Shown here: positions 42,287 to 52,547 of the stretch, piece after piece
Position numbering within the stretch: the first letter of the stretch is position 1
Layout: the number at the start of each line of letters is the position of its first letter
From: Pseudomonadota bacterium
GTDB taxonomy: Bacteria; Pseudomonadota; Gammaproteobacteria; Burkholderiales; Burkholderiaceae_C
Direction: 5' to 3'
NCBI GenBank assembly: GCA_020161775.1
Contig: JAIUOW010000006.1
Span: 165,240 to 229,239 of the forward strand
Length of the DNA: 64,000 nucleotides
The notes under the pieces: generated by a model
What the model saw: only the letters and a program-made list of their open reading frames with translations
What the model was told of the DNA's origin: nothing
The model's database searches: none
Program-made: the position numbers and the translations under genes

Positions 42287-43093
42287 ATGATTTTAGCCAG
42301 TGTATCCCCCGTGGGCGCCGCCTTGTCCGTGGCTGCGGTGATTGCGTACGCAACCCCCGCCGTGGCGCCCCGCCGGCTGGGGCCGCCGGGCATGCGTCTG
42401 GCGTTGCTGCTGGCCTGGGCACTGCACGCCGCCGCACTGGCCTGGAGCCTGCTCGGTGACACCCCGCGCTTTGGCTTTGCGCCCGCGCTGTCCGTCACCG
42501 CATGGCTGGTGTTGACCGTCTACATCATCGAGAGCCGCGCCTTCCCCCAGATGACTGCCCATGCGGCGCTGTCGGGCCTGGGCGCGGCGGCCGTGCTGGT
42601 CGCGCTGCTGTTTGCGGGCACGCCGCTGCACAAGACGGCCTCGCCGTGGCTGCCGCTGCACTGGGCGCTGGGCATTGCGTCCTACGGCCTGTTTGCCGCC
42701 GCGGTGGTCCACGCGTGGCTCATGCGTCGCGCCGAAAAGCAGATCCGCCTGGCCACCGAGGCCCAGGAAGGCGGCGTGCCTCTGCTCACGCTGGAACGCC
42801 TGACCTTCCGCTTCGTACAGGCCGGCTTTGTGCTGCTGTCGGCCACGCTGCTGGCGGGCCTGCTCTTCACGGAGCAGCTCTACGGCGCGGGCCGGGCCTG
42901 GAAGTGGGACCACAAAGCCGTTTTCTCGGTGCTGTCATGGGTGGCGTTTGCCGTGCTGCTGGTGGGGCGTGCCCGCTTTGGCTGGCGTGGCCGCAAGGCG
43001 GTGCGCACCCTATATATTGGTTCGCTGCTGCTGCTGCTGGCCTACGCAGGCTCGCGTTTTGTGCTGGAAGTCGTCCTGGGCCGCCCGTCATGA
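42287..43093 (+). CDS. Cytochrome c assembly family membrane protein (CcsA/YpjD-like)
   Basis: The 268-residue protein has eight predicted membrane helices and the CcsA-type core (LPLHWALGIASYGLFAAAVV; WKWDHKAVFSVLSWVAF). Position next to ffh matches the ypjD gene of other proteobacteria. ATG 42287 is chosen; a GTG two codons earlier is possible. The exact role of YpjD-type proteins is uncertain. Confidence 0.85.
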   Translation: MILASVSPVGAALSVAAVIAYATPAVAPRRLGPPGMRLALLLAWALHAAALAWSLLGDTPRFGFAPALSVTAWLVLTVYIIESRAFPQMTAHAALSGLGAAAVLVALLFAGTPLHKTASPWLPLHWALGIASYGLFAAAVVHAWLMRRAEKQIRLATEAQEGGVPLLTLERLTFRFVQAGFVLLSATLLAGLLFTEQLYGAGRAWKWDHKAVFSVLSWVAFAVLLVGRARFGWRGRKAVRTLYIGSLLLLLAYAGSRFVLEVVLGRPS

Positions 43094-43326
43094 AATACCT
43101 CCTGGTATTCGCCGTGCTGGCCGTGGCGTTCTATGTCTGGCGCGCGGGCCGGCGCAATGCACCGCGTGACCTGCCCCCACAAAAGCGCCCAGGCGCCCCG
43201 GCCCAGCCGCAAGACATGGTGCGCTGCGCCGCGTGCGCCGTTCATCTGCCGCGCGGCGACGCTTTGGCCGGACCTGATGGCGCCGTCTATTGCAGTGAAG
43301 AGCACCGCCAGCGCGCCCGGCGCTGA
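43090..43326 (+). CDS. PP0621-family small protein with Cys motif
   Basis: The 78-residue protein has an N-terminal membrane anchor (MKYLLVFAVLAVAFYVW). A C-terminal zinc-finger-like motif reads RCAACAVHLPRGDALAGPDG followed by VYCSEEH. It overlaps the CcsA-like stop (ATGA) and precedes pilS, as in related genomes. The function is unknown. Confidence 0.75.
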   Translation: MKYLLVFAVLAVAFYVWRAGRRNAPRDLPPQKRPGAPAQPQDMVRCAACAVHLPRGDALAGPDGAVYCSEEHRQRARR

Positions 43327-43341
43327 GCACTGACGAACCCC

Positions 43342-45060
43342 ATGGCCGGCAACACCGCACTGGCGTCCTGGTTCGGCCTGCGGGAGATGGCGGCCGAAGA
43401 CTCGGCGTTTGTGCGCCTTTGGCGCGGCTTCATGACGGCGCGCGTCATGATCGCGCTGGTGCTGTTGCTGGTGCTGGGCGGCACCTGGCTGCTTCTGCCG
43501 GCCGTGCCCACCAGCGCGGCGGCGGGCTATTGGCCGCCGCTGCTGTGCCTGCTTTATCTGGTGGCGACGGTCGCCGTGCGCGTGCTGGGTGGCCCGCGCC
43601 CGCCCGGCCAGACTTTCGACGCGCAATGGGCATCCACCATTGGCGTGGACCTGGCGGCGTTTTCGGTGCTGCACTACCTGCAGGCTGGCGGCATCAACTA
43701 CGTGCCGCTGTTTGCGCTGCCGCTGCTGCTGGCATCGGTGCTCAGCTCGCTGCTGCTGGCGCTGGGCACGGCCGCCGCGATCACGCTGCTGCTGCTCGTT
43801 GACGCCTGGCAGGTAGGTAACATTGATGGCACGCCGCGCCTGGTGCAGGCCGGCCTGGCCGGCACCGGATTTTTTATTGTGGCCCTGCTGGCCAACCAGC
43901 TGGCCACGCGGCTGGCCCGCGAAGAGAAGCGCTCGCGCGAAAGCCAGCACCTCGCGCGCGTGCAGATCGAGGTGAACGAGCTGGTAATCGAGACCCTCGC
44001 CGATGGCGTGCTGGTGGTGGACGAGAACGGCATCGTTCACGCCGCCAACCCGGCCGCGCGGCGCCTGCTGGGCGCCTGGCCGGACCGCTCCACGCCGTTT
44101 GTGCTGGCCTCGGACCAGGCCTGGCAGCCACTGGCCGTGCTGTCGCGCCAGACTTTCATGACCCGCGCCGCGCAGACGGCCGAGCTGGATATCGCCCAGT
44201 CCGGTGAGGGCTCGCGCCGCGTGCATGTGCGCACCCGCCTGACCGCCGCCCACGATGTGCTGGCCGAAAGCCTGTGCGTGATGTTCCTGGAAGACCTGCG
44301 CGAGATGGAAGCCCGCCTGCGCACCGAAAAGCTCGCGGCCATGGGGCGCATGTCGGCGGCCGTGGCGCACGAGATACGCAACCCCCTGGCGGCCATCATG
44401 CAGGCCAACGCGCTGCTGGAAGAGGACATCAGCGAACCGGGCCAGCGCCAGCTCACGCTGATGGTGCGCCAGAACGCGCAGCGCCTGGCACAGATCGTGG
44501 ACGACGTATTGAACATCTCGCGCGTGCAGCACGAGGGCAATGCGCCCACGCCCGCGCTGCTGGACCTGAGCGCGTCGGTGCGCCAGGTCTGCACCGACTG
44601 GTCGCAGCAGACCGCATGCGCGCAGCGCCTGCACCTGGACCTGGACGTGCCGCCGCGCCAGGTCGCCTTTGAGCCAGACCACCTGCGCCGCGTGCTGGTC
44701 AACCTGCTGGACAACGCGCTTCGCTACGCCAGCCAGCAGCCTGGCGCCATCCGTGTGCTGACCGACCTGTCGCCCGCCGGCCTGCCGCGCCTGCGCGTGT
44801 GGAGCGACGGCGCGCCGCTGGACCCGGGCGTGCAGCGTCACCTGTTCGAGCCCTTCTTTTCCTCGGAAAGCCGCTCCAGCGGCCTGGGCCTGTACATCTG
44901 CCGGGAGCTTTGCGAGCGCCACGGCGCACTCATTGGCTACCAGCGCGCGCCCTGGCGGGCCGTGACCGGCGCGGCAGAGGGCAACGAGTTTTTCGTGCTG
45001 TTCCATGCCCGCGGAGGCGCAGCGGCGCACGCCGCGGCTTTTGCCACAATACCGGCCTGA
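43342..45060 (+). CDS. pilS: Sensor histidine kinase PilS-like
   Basis: The 572-residue protein has six N-terminal membrane helices (about 30-190). A PAS-like region (LADGVLVVDENGIVHAANPA) is followed by HisKA with SAAVAHEIRNPLAAIMQ and HATPase with NLLDNALRYA and SSGLGLYICREL. With the following regulator it forms the PilS/PilR pair that controls pilA through sigma54. The stop overlaps the pilR start (TGATG). Confidence 0.88.
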   Translation: MAGNTALASWFGLREMAAEDSAFVRLWRGFMTARVMIALVLLLVLGGTWLLLPAVPTSAAAGYWPPLLCLLYLVATVAVRVLGGPRPPGQTFDAQWASTIGVDLAAFSVLHYLQAGGINYVPLFALPLLLASVLSSLLLALGTAAAITLLLLVDAWQVGNIDGTPRLVQAGLAGTGFFIVALLANQLATRLAREEKRSRESQHLARVQIEVNELVIETLADGVLVVDENGIVHAANPAARRLLGAWPDRSTPFVLASDQAWQPLAVLSRQTFMTRAAQTAELDIAQSGEGSRRVHVRTRLTAAHDVLAESLCVMFLEDLREMEARLRTEKLAAMGRMSAAVAHEIRNPLAAIMQANALLEEDISEPGQRQLTLMVRQNAQRLAQIVDDVLNISRVQHEGNAPTPALLDLSASVRQVCTDWSQQTACAQRLHLDLDVPPRQVAFEPDHLRRVLVNLLDNALRYASQQPGAIRVLTDLSPAGLPRLRVWSDGAPLDPGVQRHLFEPFFSSESRSSGLGLYICRELCERHGALIGYQRAPWRAVTGAAEGNEFFVLFHARGGAAAHAAAFATIPA

Positions 45061-46544
45061 TGGTTGCCCCCGCCACCCCACCACGCATCCTGGTCGTTGA
45101 CGACGAGCCGGACCTGCGCACGCTGTACGAGCTGACGCTGCTGCGTGAGGGCTACCGCGTCGATGCGGCCGCCACGCTGGCCGAGGCGGGCGAGCTGCTG
45201 GCGGACAGCCGGTTTGACTGCGTGATCACCGACATGCGGCTGCCCGACGGCCTGGGCCTGGAGTTGCTGCGCCAGCTGCAGACGCAGCAACGCGCCGAGC
45301 GCTGCATCGTCATGACCGCCTACGGCTCGGCCGAGAACGCGGTGGACGCGCTGAAAGCGGGCGCCTTCGACTACCTGACCAAGCCGGTGGACCTCAAGCA
45401 GTTTCGCGCGGTGGTGGCATCCGCCATCCAGGGCACGGCCCAGGGCGCCGCGGCGCGTGCCCGGCCAAACGCACCGGCGCCACGGGCCCCTGAGCATCCC
45501 GCGGACGCGGACGCAGCGCTGCAACGACTGGTGGGTGAGTCCGACGCCATGCGCGAAGTCAAGTCACGCATCGCCAAGGTGGCGCGCAGCATGGCACCGG
45601 TGCTGGTCCGCGGCGAATCGGGCACCGGCAAGGAGCTGGCGGCGCGCGCGCTGCATGCCTGCAGCCACCGCGCCGACGGCCCCTTCGTGGCCGTGAACTG
45701 CAGCGCCATTCCGGAGAACCTCCTGGAGGCCGAATTTTTTGGCGCGCGCAAGGGCTCGTACACCGGCGCCACCCAGGACCGTGACGGCTACTTCCAGGCC
45801 GCGCGCGGCGGCACGCTGTTCCTGGACGAGATCGGTGACCTGCCGCTGCCCATGCAGTCCAAGCTGCTGCGCGCCATCCAGGAGCGGCAGGTGCGCCCGC
45901 TCGGCTCCACCCAGGAAGACATGGTGGACGTGCGCGTGGTCAGCGCCACCCACAAGGACCTGGCCGCCGACGTGCAGGCCGGCCGCTTCCGCCAGGACCT
46001 GTACTACCGGCTGAACGTGATCGAGATCCTGGTGCCACCCCTGCGCGAGCGCCGCGATGACCTCCCCAGGTTGTGCGATGCGCTGCTGGCGCGCATCGCA
46101 CATGAATCGGGCATGCCGGTGCCCACGCTGTCGCCCGCGGTGCTGGCGCAGCTGTGCGCGCACCCGCTGCCGGGCAACGTGCGCGAGCTGGAAAACCTGC
46201 TGCATCGCGCGGTGGCCCTGAGCGACGGCGATGCGCTGCAGGTGGACTTCGCTCCCACGCGGCACACAGCCGACGCAGCAGACGCACCGGGCACGGCCCC
46301 GCCGGACGCGCAGCCCTGCCCTGCCCCGGACACCGCCCCGGCCGCCACGGCCATCCCGGAGGACCTGCAGGCCTGGCTGGACCAGCAGGAACGCGACATC
46401 CTGGTCAGGGCCCTGAACGAAAGCCGCTTCAACCGCACGGCCGCCGCCAACCGCCTGGGCCTGAGCCTGCGCCAGATCCGCTACCGCATTGCGCGGCTGG
46501 GCATCCACACGCACGGCGACGATCCCCATGGCGACGCCAGTTGA
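45060..46544 (+). CDS. pilR: Sigma54-dependent response regulator PilR
   Basis: The 494-residue protein has a receiver ([18 protein letters not shown]), AAA+ domain ([15 protein letters not shown]; the sigma54 loop reads [18 protein letters not shown]) and C-terminal Fis HTH ([20 protein letters not shown]). The GSYTGA variant of GAFTGA is usual in PilR/NtrC relatives. ATG 45060 overlaps the pilS stop. Confidence 0.9.
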   Translation: MVAPATPPRILVVDDEPDLRTLYELTLLREGYRVDAAATLAEAGELLADSRFDCVITDMRLPDGLGLELLRQLQTQQRAERCIVMTAYGSAENAVDALKAGAFDYLTKPVDLKQFRAVVASAIQGTAQGAAARARPNAPAPRAPEHPADADAALQRLVGESDAMREVKSRIAKVARSMAPVLVRGESGTGKELAARALHACSHRADGPFVAVNCSAIPENLLEAEFFGARKGSYTGATQDRDGYFQAARGGTLFLDEIGDLPLPMQSKLLRAIQERQVRPLGSTQEDMVDVRVVSATHKDLAADVQAGRFRQDLYYRLNVIEILVPPLRERRDDLPRLCDALLARIAHESGMPVPTLSPAVLAQLCAHPLPGNVRELENLLHRAVALSDGDALQVDFAPTRHTADAADAPGTAPPDAQPCPAPDTAPAATAIPEDLQAWLDQQERDILVRALNESRFNRTAAANRLGLSLRQIRYRIARLGIHTHGDDPHGDAS

Positions 46545-47142
46545 GGCGCCCGGCGGCGCCACGTTGTGGCAGGCCGGCTGGTATGCCTACGCACACCGCC
46601 TGGCGTCACCCAACTTCGGGCCACGACCCGCGGACGCCAGCATCGACCTGATCGTGCTGCACTCCATCAGCCTGCCGCCGGGACGCTATGGCGGCCAGGA
46701 GGTGCAGCAGCTTTTCACCAACACCCTGGACTGGACCGCGCACCCTTATTTCATGCAGATCGCGGGCGCGCAGGTGTCTTCGCATTTCTACATCCGCCGC
46801 GGCGGCGAGCTGTGGCAGTTCGTCAGCTGCGACGACCGGGCCTGGCACGCCGGTCAGTCGCACTACCGCGGGCGCGGCAACTGCAACGACGATTCGGTGG
46901 GCATCGAACTGGAGGGCCTGGAAGGCGGGCCGTTCGAGGACGCGCAGTACGAGGCGCTGTCGTGCCTGTGTGCCGCGCTCGCCCAGCGCTACCCGATCAC
47001 GCACGTGGCCGGCCACGAACACGTGGCGCCCGGACGCAAGCAGGACCCGGGCGCAGGCTTTGCATGGAACAGGCTGCACAACGCACTGGCCTGGCCTGGC
47101 GCGTACTTTCCCGATGGTGTGTTGACGCAACACAGCGCCTGA
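46528..47142 (+). CDS. ampD: 1,6-anhydro-N-acetylmuramyl-L-alanine amidase AmpD
   Basis: The 204-residue cytoplasmic zinc amidase has IDLIVLHSISLP (His ligand), SSHFYIRRGGELWQFVS and VAGHEHVAPGRKQDPG (His and Asp ligands). It recycles muropeptides and so indirectly controls AmpR-type beta-lactamase induction. The start at 46528 overlaps the pilR end by 17 bp. Confidence 0.93.
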   Translation: MATPVEAPGGATLWQAGWYAYAHRLASPNFGPRPADASIDLIVLHSISLPPGRYGGQEVQQLFTNTLDWTAHPYFMQIAGAQVSSHFYIRRGGELWQFVSCDDRAWHAGQSHYRGRGNCNDDSVGIELEGLEGGPFEDAQYEALSCLCAALAQRYPITHVAGHEHVAPGRKQDPGAGFAWNRLHNALAWPGAYFPDGVLTQHSA

Positions 47143-47328
47143 AACGCTCGCGACCTGCAAAAAGCAAGGCGCCATGCGGCCCCGCCACGCAAATGGCCGC
47201 GCATGGCGCGCGCCTGCTGGCCCGCGCCATGCGCATGACAGTTTTTCAGGCCCTGCGCAGCCATGCTGACCACTGCCGCAACGCAGCAATTGCAGCCCCC
47301 GTGCGTAAGCATCTGTATCGGTCGCGGT

Positions 47329-47376
47329 ACACTACCTGTAGTGGCTTGAATTCACCCAAGACCCTAGATATAGTGT
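47329..47376. promoter_or_regulatory. Two tandem NrdR-box-like sites upstream of nrdA
   Basis: Boxes at 47329-47344 (ACACTACCTGTAGTGG) and 47361-47376 (ACCCTAGATATAGTGT) fit the NrdR consensus ACACWATATMTWGTGT at 12 and 14 of 16 positions. Their centres are 32 bp apart, the usual tandem spacing. The rest of the 342-bp gap between ampD and nrdA shows no gene. Confidence 0.8.
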
Positions 47377-47484
47377 GCTGCTGTTGCGCCCCTGCCCGCC
47401 CCGGCAGGCCCCGACAAGGAATTCCAGGCTCGCCCGCCGAGCCTTGCAGCCCGACTCACAAAAACTGCGAAAGAAGAGGAAACA

Positions 47485-50400
47485 ATGCAAACAGTCCTGA
47501 GTACGCCGTCTCCCGCCAGCACCCCCATCACCGTGACGCACGGCACCGGCCAGACCGGCACTCCGGCAACCAACCCGCTTGCCAACTACCAGATCATCCG
47601 CCGCAACGGCGCGGTCGTGGCATTCGAGCCCAACAAGATCGCCATTGCCATGATGAAGGCCTTCCTGGCCGTGCATGGCACGCAGGGCGCGGCCTCGGCC
47701 AGCGTGCGCGAAACCGTGGACAGCCTGACGCAGGCCGTGATCCGTGCCATGGTGCGCTCGCGCCCGGGCGGCGGCACCTTCCATATTGAAGACGTGCAGG
47801 ACCAGGTCGAGCTGGGCCTGATGCGCGGCGGCCACCACGAGATCGCCCGCGCCTACGTGCTGTACCGCGAGCGCCGCACGCAGGAACGCGCCAGGCAGGC
47901 CGTCCAGGAAGCGCCCAAGGCGCCGGTGCTGCACGTCATCGACGGCGGCCAGCGCGTCGCGCTGGACCTGAACGAGATCAAGGCGCTGATCGAATCCGCC
48001 TGCGCTGGCCTGGGTGCCGACGTCAAGGCAGACCCCATCGTGGCCGAGACCATGCGCAACCTGTATGACGGCGTGCCCATGGACGAGGTCTACAAAGCCT
48101 CCATCCTGGCCGCGCGCACGCTGATCGAAAAGGACCCCGACTACACCTACGTCACCGCACGCCTGCTGCTGCACACCATCTTCAAGGAAGTCATCGGCCG
48201 CGACGTGGCCCCGGCCGACATGGCCCAGACCTATGCCGACTACTTCCCCGGTTTCATCAAGAAGGGTGTGGACAACGAGCTGCTGGACGAAAAGCTGCTC
48301 CAGTACGACCTGAAGCGCCTGGGCGCCGCGCTCAAGGCCGAGCGCGACCTGAAGTTCGACTACCTGGGCCTGCAGACCCTGTACGACCGCTACTTCCTGC
48401 ACGTGCGCAAATCCCGCATCGAGCTGCCCCAGGCCTTCTTCATGCGCGTGGCCATGGGCCTGGCCCTGAACGAGATCGACCGCGAAGCCCGCGCCATCGA
48501 GTTCTATGAAGTGCTGTCCAGCTTCGACTTCATGTCATCCACGCCCACGCTGTTCAATGCCGGCACGCTGCGCAGCCAGCTGTCCAGCTGCTACCTGACC
48601 ACCGTGCCCGACGACCTGGACGGCATCTATGAGTCCATCAAGGAAAACGCCCTGCTGTCCAAGTTTGCAGGCGGCCTGGGCAACGACTGGACGCGCGTGC
48701 GCGCGCTGGGCTCGCACATCAAGGGCACCAACGGCGAATCGCAGGGCGTGGTGCCGTTCCTGAAGGTGGTCAACGACACGGCCGTGGCCGTGAACCAGGG
48801 CGGCAAGCGCAAGGGCGCGGTCTGCACCTACCTGGAGACCTGGCACCTGGACATTGAAGAATTCCTGGAGCTGCGCAAGAACACCGGCGACGACCGCCGC
48901 CGCACGCACGACATGAACACGGCCAACTGGATCCCCGACCTGTTCATGCGCCGCGTGATGGAAAAGGGCGAATGGACCCTGTTCTCGCCCAGCAACGTGC
49001 CCGACCTGCACGACAAGTTCGGCGCCGACTTCGAGAAGGCCTATGTCGCCTACGAGGAAAAGGCCCGCCGCGGCGAAATCAAGCCGGCCAAGACGGTGCA
49101 GGCCACCGACATGTGGCGCAAGATGCTGTCAATGCTGTTTGAGACCGGCCATCCCTGGATCACCTTCAAGGACGCCTGCAACGTGCGCAGCCCGCAGCAG
49201 CATGCCGGCGTGGTGCACTCGTCCAACCTGTGCACCGAGATCACGCTGAACACCAGCGACACCGAAACCGCCGTCTGCAACCTGGGCTCGGTCAATCTGC
49301 TGCAGCACCTGAAGAATGGCAAGGTTGACCAGGACAAGCTCAAGAAGACCATCAGCACCGCGATGCGCATGCTGGACAACGTGATCGACATCAACTACTA
49401 CGCCGTCAAGAAGGCGCGCGACTCCAACATGCGCCACCGCCCGGTGGGCCTGGGGCTGATGGGCTTCCAGGACGCGCTGTACGAGCTGCGCATTCCCTAC
49501 GCGTCGCAAGAGGCCGTGCAGTTTGCCGACGAATCCATGGAGGCGATCTGCTACCACGCCTACTGGGCGTCAACCGAGCTGGCCCGCGAGCGCGGCAAAT
49601 ACTCCAGCTACAAGGGCTCGCTGTGGGACAAGGGCGTTCTGCCGCTGGACACGCTGGACATGCTGGCCCAGGCGCGCGGCGGCTATGTGGAGGTGGACCG
49701 CTCGGCCACGCTGGACTGGGACGCCCTGCGCAGGAAGATCGCCGCCGACGGCATGCGCAACTCCAACTGCGTGGCCATTGCCCCCACGGCCACCATCTCC
49801 AACATCATCGGCGTGGACGCATCCATCGAGCCGTGCTTTGGCAACCTGTCGGTCAAGTCCAACCTGTCGGGCGAGTTCACCGTCATCAACCACTACCTGG
49901 TGCGCGACCTGAAGCGCCTGGGCCTGTGGGACGACGTGATGGTCATGGACCTCAAGCACTTCGACGGTTCGCTGCGCCCCATCGACCGCGTGCCGCAGGA
50001 CGTGAAGGCGCTGTACGCCACCGCGTTCGAGGTGGAAACCACCTGGCTGGTGGAAGCCGCCGCGCGCCGCCAGAAATGGATCGACCAGGCCCAGAGCCTG
50101 AACATCTACATGGCCGGCGCGTCGGGCAAGAAACTGGACGACACCTACAAGCTCGCCTGGCTGCGCGGCCTGAAGACCACCTACTACCTGCGCACCAGCA
50201 GCGCCACGCACGCCGAGAAATCCACCGTGCAAAGCGGCCGGCTGAACGCCGTGTCCTCCGGCAGCAGCGAGCCGCAGGGCAGTGCCATGAGCGCACTGGA
50301 TGCCGCGGCCGCCGCTGCGCGCGCGCAGCTCAGCGCATCGCCCGCCACCGACATCAAGTTCTGCGGCGTGGACGATCCCACCTGCGAGGCATGCCAGTAA
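47485..50400 (+). CDS. nrdA: Ribonucleoside-diphosphate reductase class Ia, alpha subunit
   Basis: The 971-residue enzyme has an N-terminal ATP-cone (QIIRRNGAVVAFEPNKIAIA, about 33-125) and a second cone-like region (VALDLNEIKALIESACAGLG). The catalytic core has SSCYLTTVPDD, SNLCTEITLN and AVCNLGSVNL, and the C-terminal redox pair is in CGVDDPTCEACQ. It reduces NDPs to dNDPs. Strong RBS AGAGGA precedes the ATG. Confidence 0.96.
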   Translation: MQTVLSTPSPASTPITVTHGTGQTGTPATNPLANYQIIRRNGAVVAFEPNKIAIAMMKAFLAVHGTQGAASASVRETVDSLTQAVIRAMVRSRPGGGTFHIEDVQDQVELGLMRGGHHEIARAYVLYRERRTQERARQAVQEAPKAPVLHVIDGGQRVALDLNEIKALIESACAGLGADVKADPIVAETMRNLYDGVPMDEVYKASILAARTLIEKDPDYTYVTARLLLHTIFKEVIGRDVAPADMAQTYADYFPGFIKKGVDNELLDEKLLQYDLKRLGAALKAERDLKFDYLGLQTLYDRYFLHVRKSRIELPQAFFMRVAMGLALNEIDREARAIEFYEVLSSFDFMSSTPTLFNAGTLRSQLSSCYLTTVPDDLDGIYESIKENALLSKFAGGLGNDWTRVRALGSHIKGTNGESQGVVPFLKVVNDTAVAVNQGGKRKGAVCTYLETWHLDIEEFLELRKNTGDDRRRTHDMNTANWIPDLFMRRVMEKGEWTLFSPSNVPDLHDKFGADFEKAYVAYEEKARRGEIKPAKTVQATDMWRKMLSMLFETGHPWITFKDACNVRSPQQHAGVVHSSNLCTEITLNTSDTETAVCNLGSVNLLQHLKNGKVDQDKLKKTISTAMRMLDNVIDINYYAVKKARDSNMRHRPVGLGLMGFQDALYELRIPYASQEAVQFADESMEAICYHAYWASTELARERGKYSSYKGSLWDKGVLPLDTLDMLAQARGGYVEVDRSATLDWDALRRKIAADGMRNSNCVAIAPTATISNIIGVDASIEPCFGNLSVKSNLSGEFTVINHYLVRDLKRLGLWDDVMVMDLKHFDGSLRPIDRVPQDVKALYATAFEVETTWLVEAAARRQKWIDQAQSLNIYMAGASGKKLDDTYKLAWLRGLKTTYYLRTSSATHAEKSTVQSGRLNAVSSGSSEPQGSAMSALDAAAAAARAQLSASPATDIKFCGVDDPTCEACQ

Positions 50401-50516
50401 GCGCGTCCTTGTCCGACACAACGTCGATGCAATAGAGCAACACAATAAGGCGGTGATGTGAATGAACACTTTTAAATTCGCATCACTGCTCACATAATTC
50501 ACGCATTGGAAAACTT

Positions 50517-51749
50517 ATGTTGACCTGGGACGAAGAAGTCAAGCCCTCATCGCCAGCATTGAACAGCGTCCCCGCTGCGGGCCGCGAGGTGGGTTACTCA
50601 CCTCTTTCGCAAGCACCCTCGCAAACGATCTCTGCTCCCCAGCCCGCGTTGCGCACGCTGGATGATGGCGCGGTCGTATCCGCCACACAGCCGTCCATCG
50701 CCCAGCCCGCCAGGCCCGCAGCCACCGTGCACCGCCGCGTGAACGCGGCTGACAAGCGCATCATCAACGGCCAGACCGACGTCAACCAGCTGGTGCCGTT
50801 CAAGTACAAGTGGGCCTGGGAAAAATACCTCGCCACCTGCGCCAACCACTGGATGCCGCAGGAAGTGAACATGACGCGCGACATCGCGTTGTGGAAGGAC
50901 CCCAACGGCCTGACCGAAGACGAGCGCCGCATCATCAAGCGCAACCTCGGTTTCTTCGTCACCGCCGACTCGCTGGCCGCCAACAACATCGTGCTGGGCA
51001 CCTACCGCCACATCACGGCGCCCGAGTGCCGCCAGTTCCTGCTGCGCCAGGCCTTTGAAGAAGCCATCCACACCCACGCCTACCAGTACATCGTGGAATC
51101 GCTGGGCCTGGACGAATCCGAGATCTTCAACGCCTACAACGAAGTCCAGTCCATCCGCGACAAGGACGAGTTCCTGATCCCCTTCATCGAGGCGATCATG
51201 GACCCCAACTTCCACACCGGCACGCCCGAGAACGACCAGCGCCTGCTCAAGAGCCTGATCGTCTTCGCCTGCCTGATGGAAGGCCTGTTCTTCTACGTGG
51301 GCTTCACGCAGATCCTTGCTTTGGGCCGCCAGAACAAGATGACCGGCGCCGCCGAGCAGTACCAGTACATCCTGCGCGACGAGTCCATGCACTGCAACTT
51401 CGGCATCGACCTGATCAACCAGCTCAAGCTGGAAAATCCCCACCTGTGGACGTCCGAATTCAAGGCCGAGATCAAGGCCCTGTTCCAGAAGGCCGTCGAA
51501 CTCGAATACCGCTATGCCGAAGACACCATGCCCCGCGGCGTGCTGGGCATGAATGCATCCATGTTCAAGGGCTACCTGCGTTACATCGCGAACCGCCGCG
51601 CCACGCAGATCGGCCTGGAAGCGCTGTTCCCCAACGAAGAGAACCCCTTCCCCTGGATGAGCGAAATGATTGACCTGAAGAAAGAGCGCAACTTCTTTGA
51701 AACCCGCGTGATTGAGTACCAGTCGGGTGGCGCGCTTTCCTGGGACTGA
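50517..51749 (+). CDS. nrdB: Ribonucleoside-diphosphate reductase class Ia, beta subunit
   Basis: The 410-residue protein has an extended N-terminal tail (~85 residues, low complexity) and then the di-iron core: [40 protein letters not shown] and [17 protein letters not shown] with Glu/His ligands. It generates the tyrosyl radical for NrdA. The 116-bp gap after nrdA (50401-50516) has no gene. Confidence 0.95.
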   Translation: MLTWDEEVKPSSPALNSVPAAGREVGYSPLSQAPSQTISAPQPALRTLDDGAVVSATQPSIAQPARPAATVHRRVNAADKRIINGQTDVNQLVPFKYKWAWEKYLATCANHWMPQEVNMTRDIALWKDPNGLTEDERRIIKRNLGFFVTADSLAANNIVLGTYRHITAPECRQFLLRQAFEEAIHTHAYQYIVESLGLDESEIFNAYNEVQSIRDKDEFLIPFIEAIMDPNFHTGTPENDQRLLKSLIVFACLMEGLFFYVGFTQILALGRQNKMTGAAEQYQYILRDESMHCNFGIDLINQLKLENPHLWTSEFKAEIKALFQKAVELEYRYAEDTMPRGVLGMNASMFKGYLRYIANRRATQIGLEALFPNEENPFPWMSEMIDLKKERNFFETRVIEYQSGGALSWD

Positions 51750-51969
51750 ACGTGGAATGCAAATTCCGCAAGGCAACTGCGATATTTGAGTTTGTGATGG
51801 TTTGAGAATTCGCCCGCGGTGATTACCTGGCCAGCAGAGCCGGGACAACGCGGGCCACGGTGTTCATGAGGCTGGGCCACGGCCCAACCTCATGGATCGC
51901 TTCCTGCCCCCAACAGGCATGGAGTGCTTCTTTGGTTGATGTTGATCAACTTGATTAGGAGAAATGAGA

Positions 51970-52422
51970 ATGGCAACTGCAAAGAAACCGGCCGCCAAGA
52001 AGGCCGTCGCGAAGAAGGCCCCGGCCAAAAAGGTCGCCGCTAAAAAGCCGGCAGCCAAGAAGGTAGCCGCCAAGAAGGCCCCGGCCAAAAAGCCGGCAGC
52101 CAAGAAGGTAGCCGCCAAGAAGGCCCCGGCCAAAAAGCCGGCAGCCAAGAAGCCCGCTGCCAAGAAAGTAGCGGCCAAGAAGGCTCCGGCGAAGAAGGCC
52201 GCTGCCAAGAAGGCTCCTGCGAAAAAGGCTGCGGCCAAAAAGCCCGCTGCCAAGAAGCCTGCCGCCAAGAAAGCAGCGAAAAAGCCCGCTGCGAAGAAAG
52301 CCGCGAAAAAGCCCGCTGCCAAACCTGCAGCCAAAGCAGCCCCTGCTCCCGCTGCCCCCGCGGCTCAGACCACTCTGAACCCGCAGGCAGCTTGGCCGTT
52401 TCCCACGGCCAGCAAGCCCTGA
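51970..52422 (+). CDS. Histone H1-like Lys/Ala-rich DNA-binding protein
   Basis: The 150-residue protein consists of repeated [15 protein letters not shown] pentads, like AlgP/Hc-type bacterial H1 proteins. The DNA carries a 45-bp tandem repeat (15 residues) around 52040-52150 that could change length by slippage. ATG 51970 is preferred because AGGAGA lies seven bases upstream; ATG 51964 is too close. It should bind and compact DNA. The 51750-51963 gap upstream has no gene. Confidence 0.88.
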   Translation: MATAKKPAAKKAVAKKAPAKKVAAKKPAAKKVAAKKAPAKKPAAKKVAAKKAPAKKPAAKKPAAKKVAAKKAPAKKAAAKKAPAKKAAAKKPAAKKPAAKKAAKKPAAKKAAKKPAAKPAAKAAPAPAAPAAQTTLNPQAAWPFPTASKP

Positions 52423-52454
52423 GCTGGACAGCTAGCAGGCGGGTAACCGCTTCA

Positions 52455-52486
52455 AGCCCGGTGCCGCAAGGCCCCGGGCTTTTTCT
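52455..52486 (+). terminator. Intrinsic terminator after the H1-like gene
   Basis: The 7-bp stem AGCCCGG/CCGGGCT is followed by TTTTTCTTT. It separates the H1-like gene from the CitE-like gene. Confidence 0.82.
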
Positions 52487-52547
52487 TTGCAGGGCTTGCG
52501 GGGGCTTTGGGGTGGCCCGGTATGCCCTGCTTTGAGATACTCGGCCC

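Noticed and set aside
52040-52300. Short repeats suggesting a CRISPR-like array
   Set aside because: The repeats are in-frame Lys/Ala pentads of an H1-like protein, without spacers.
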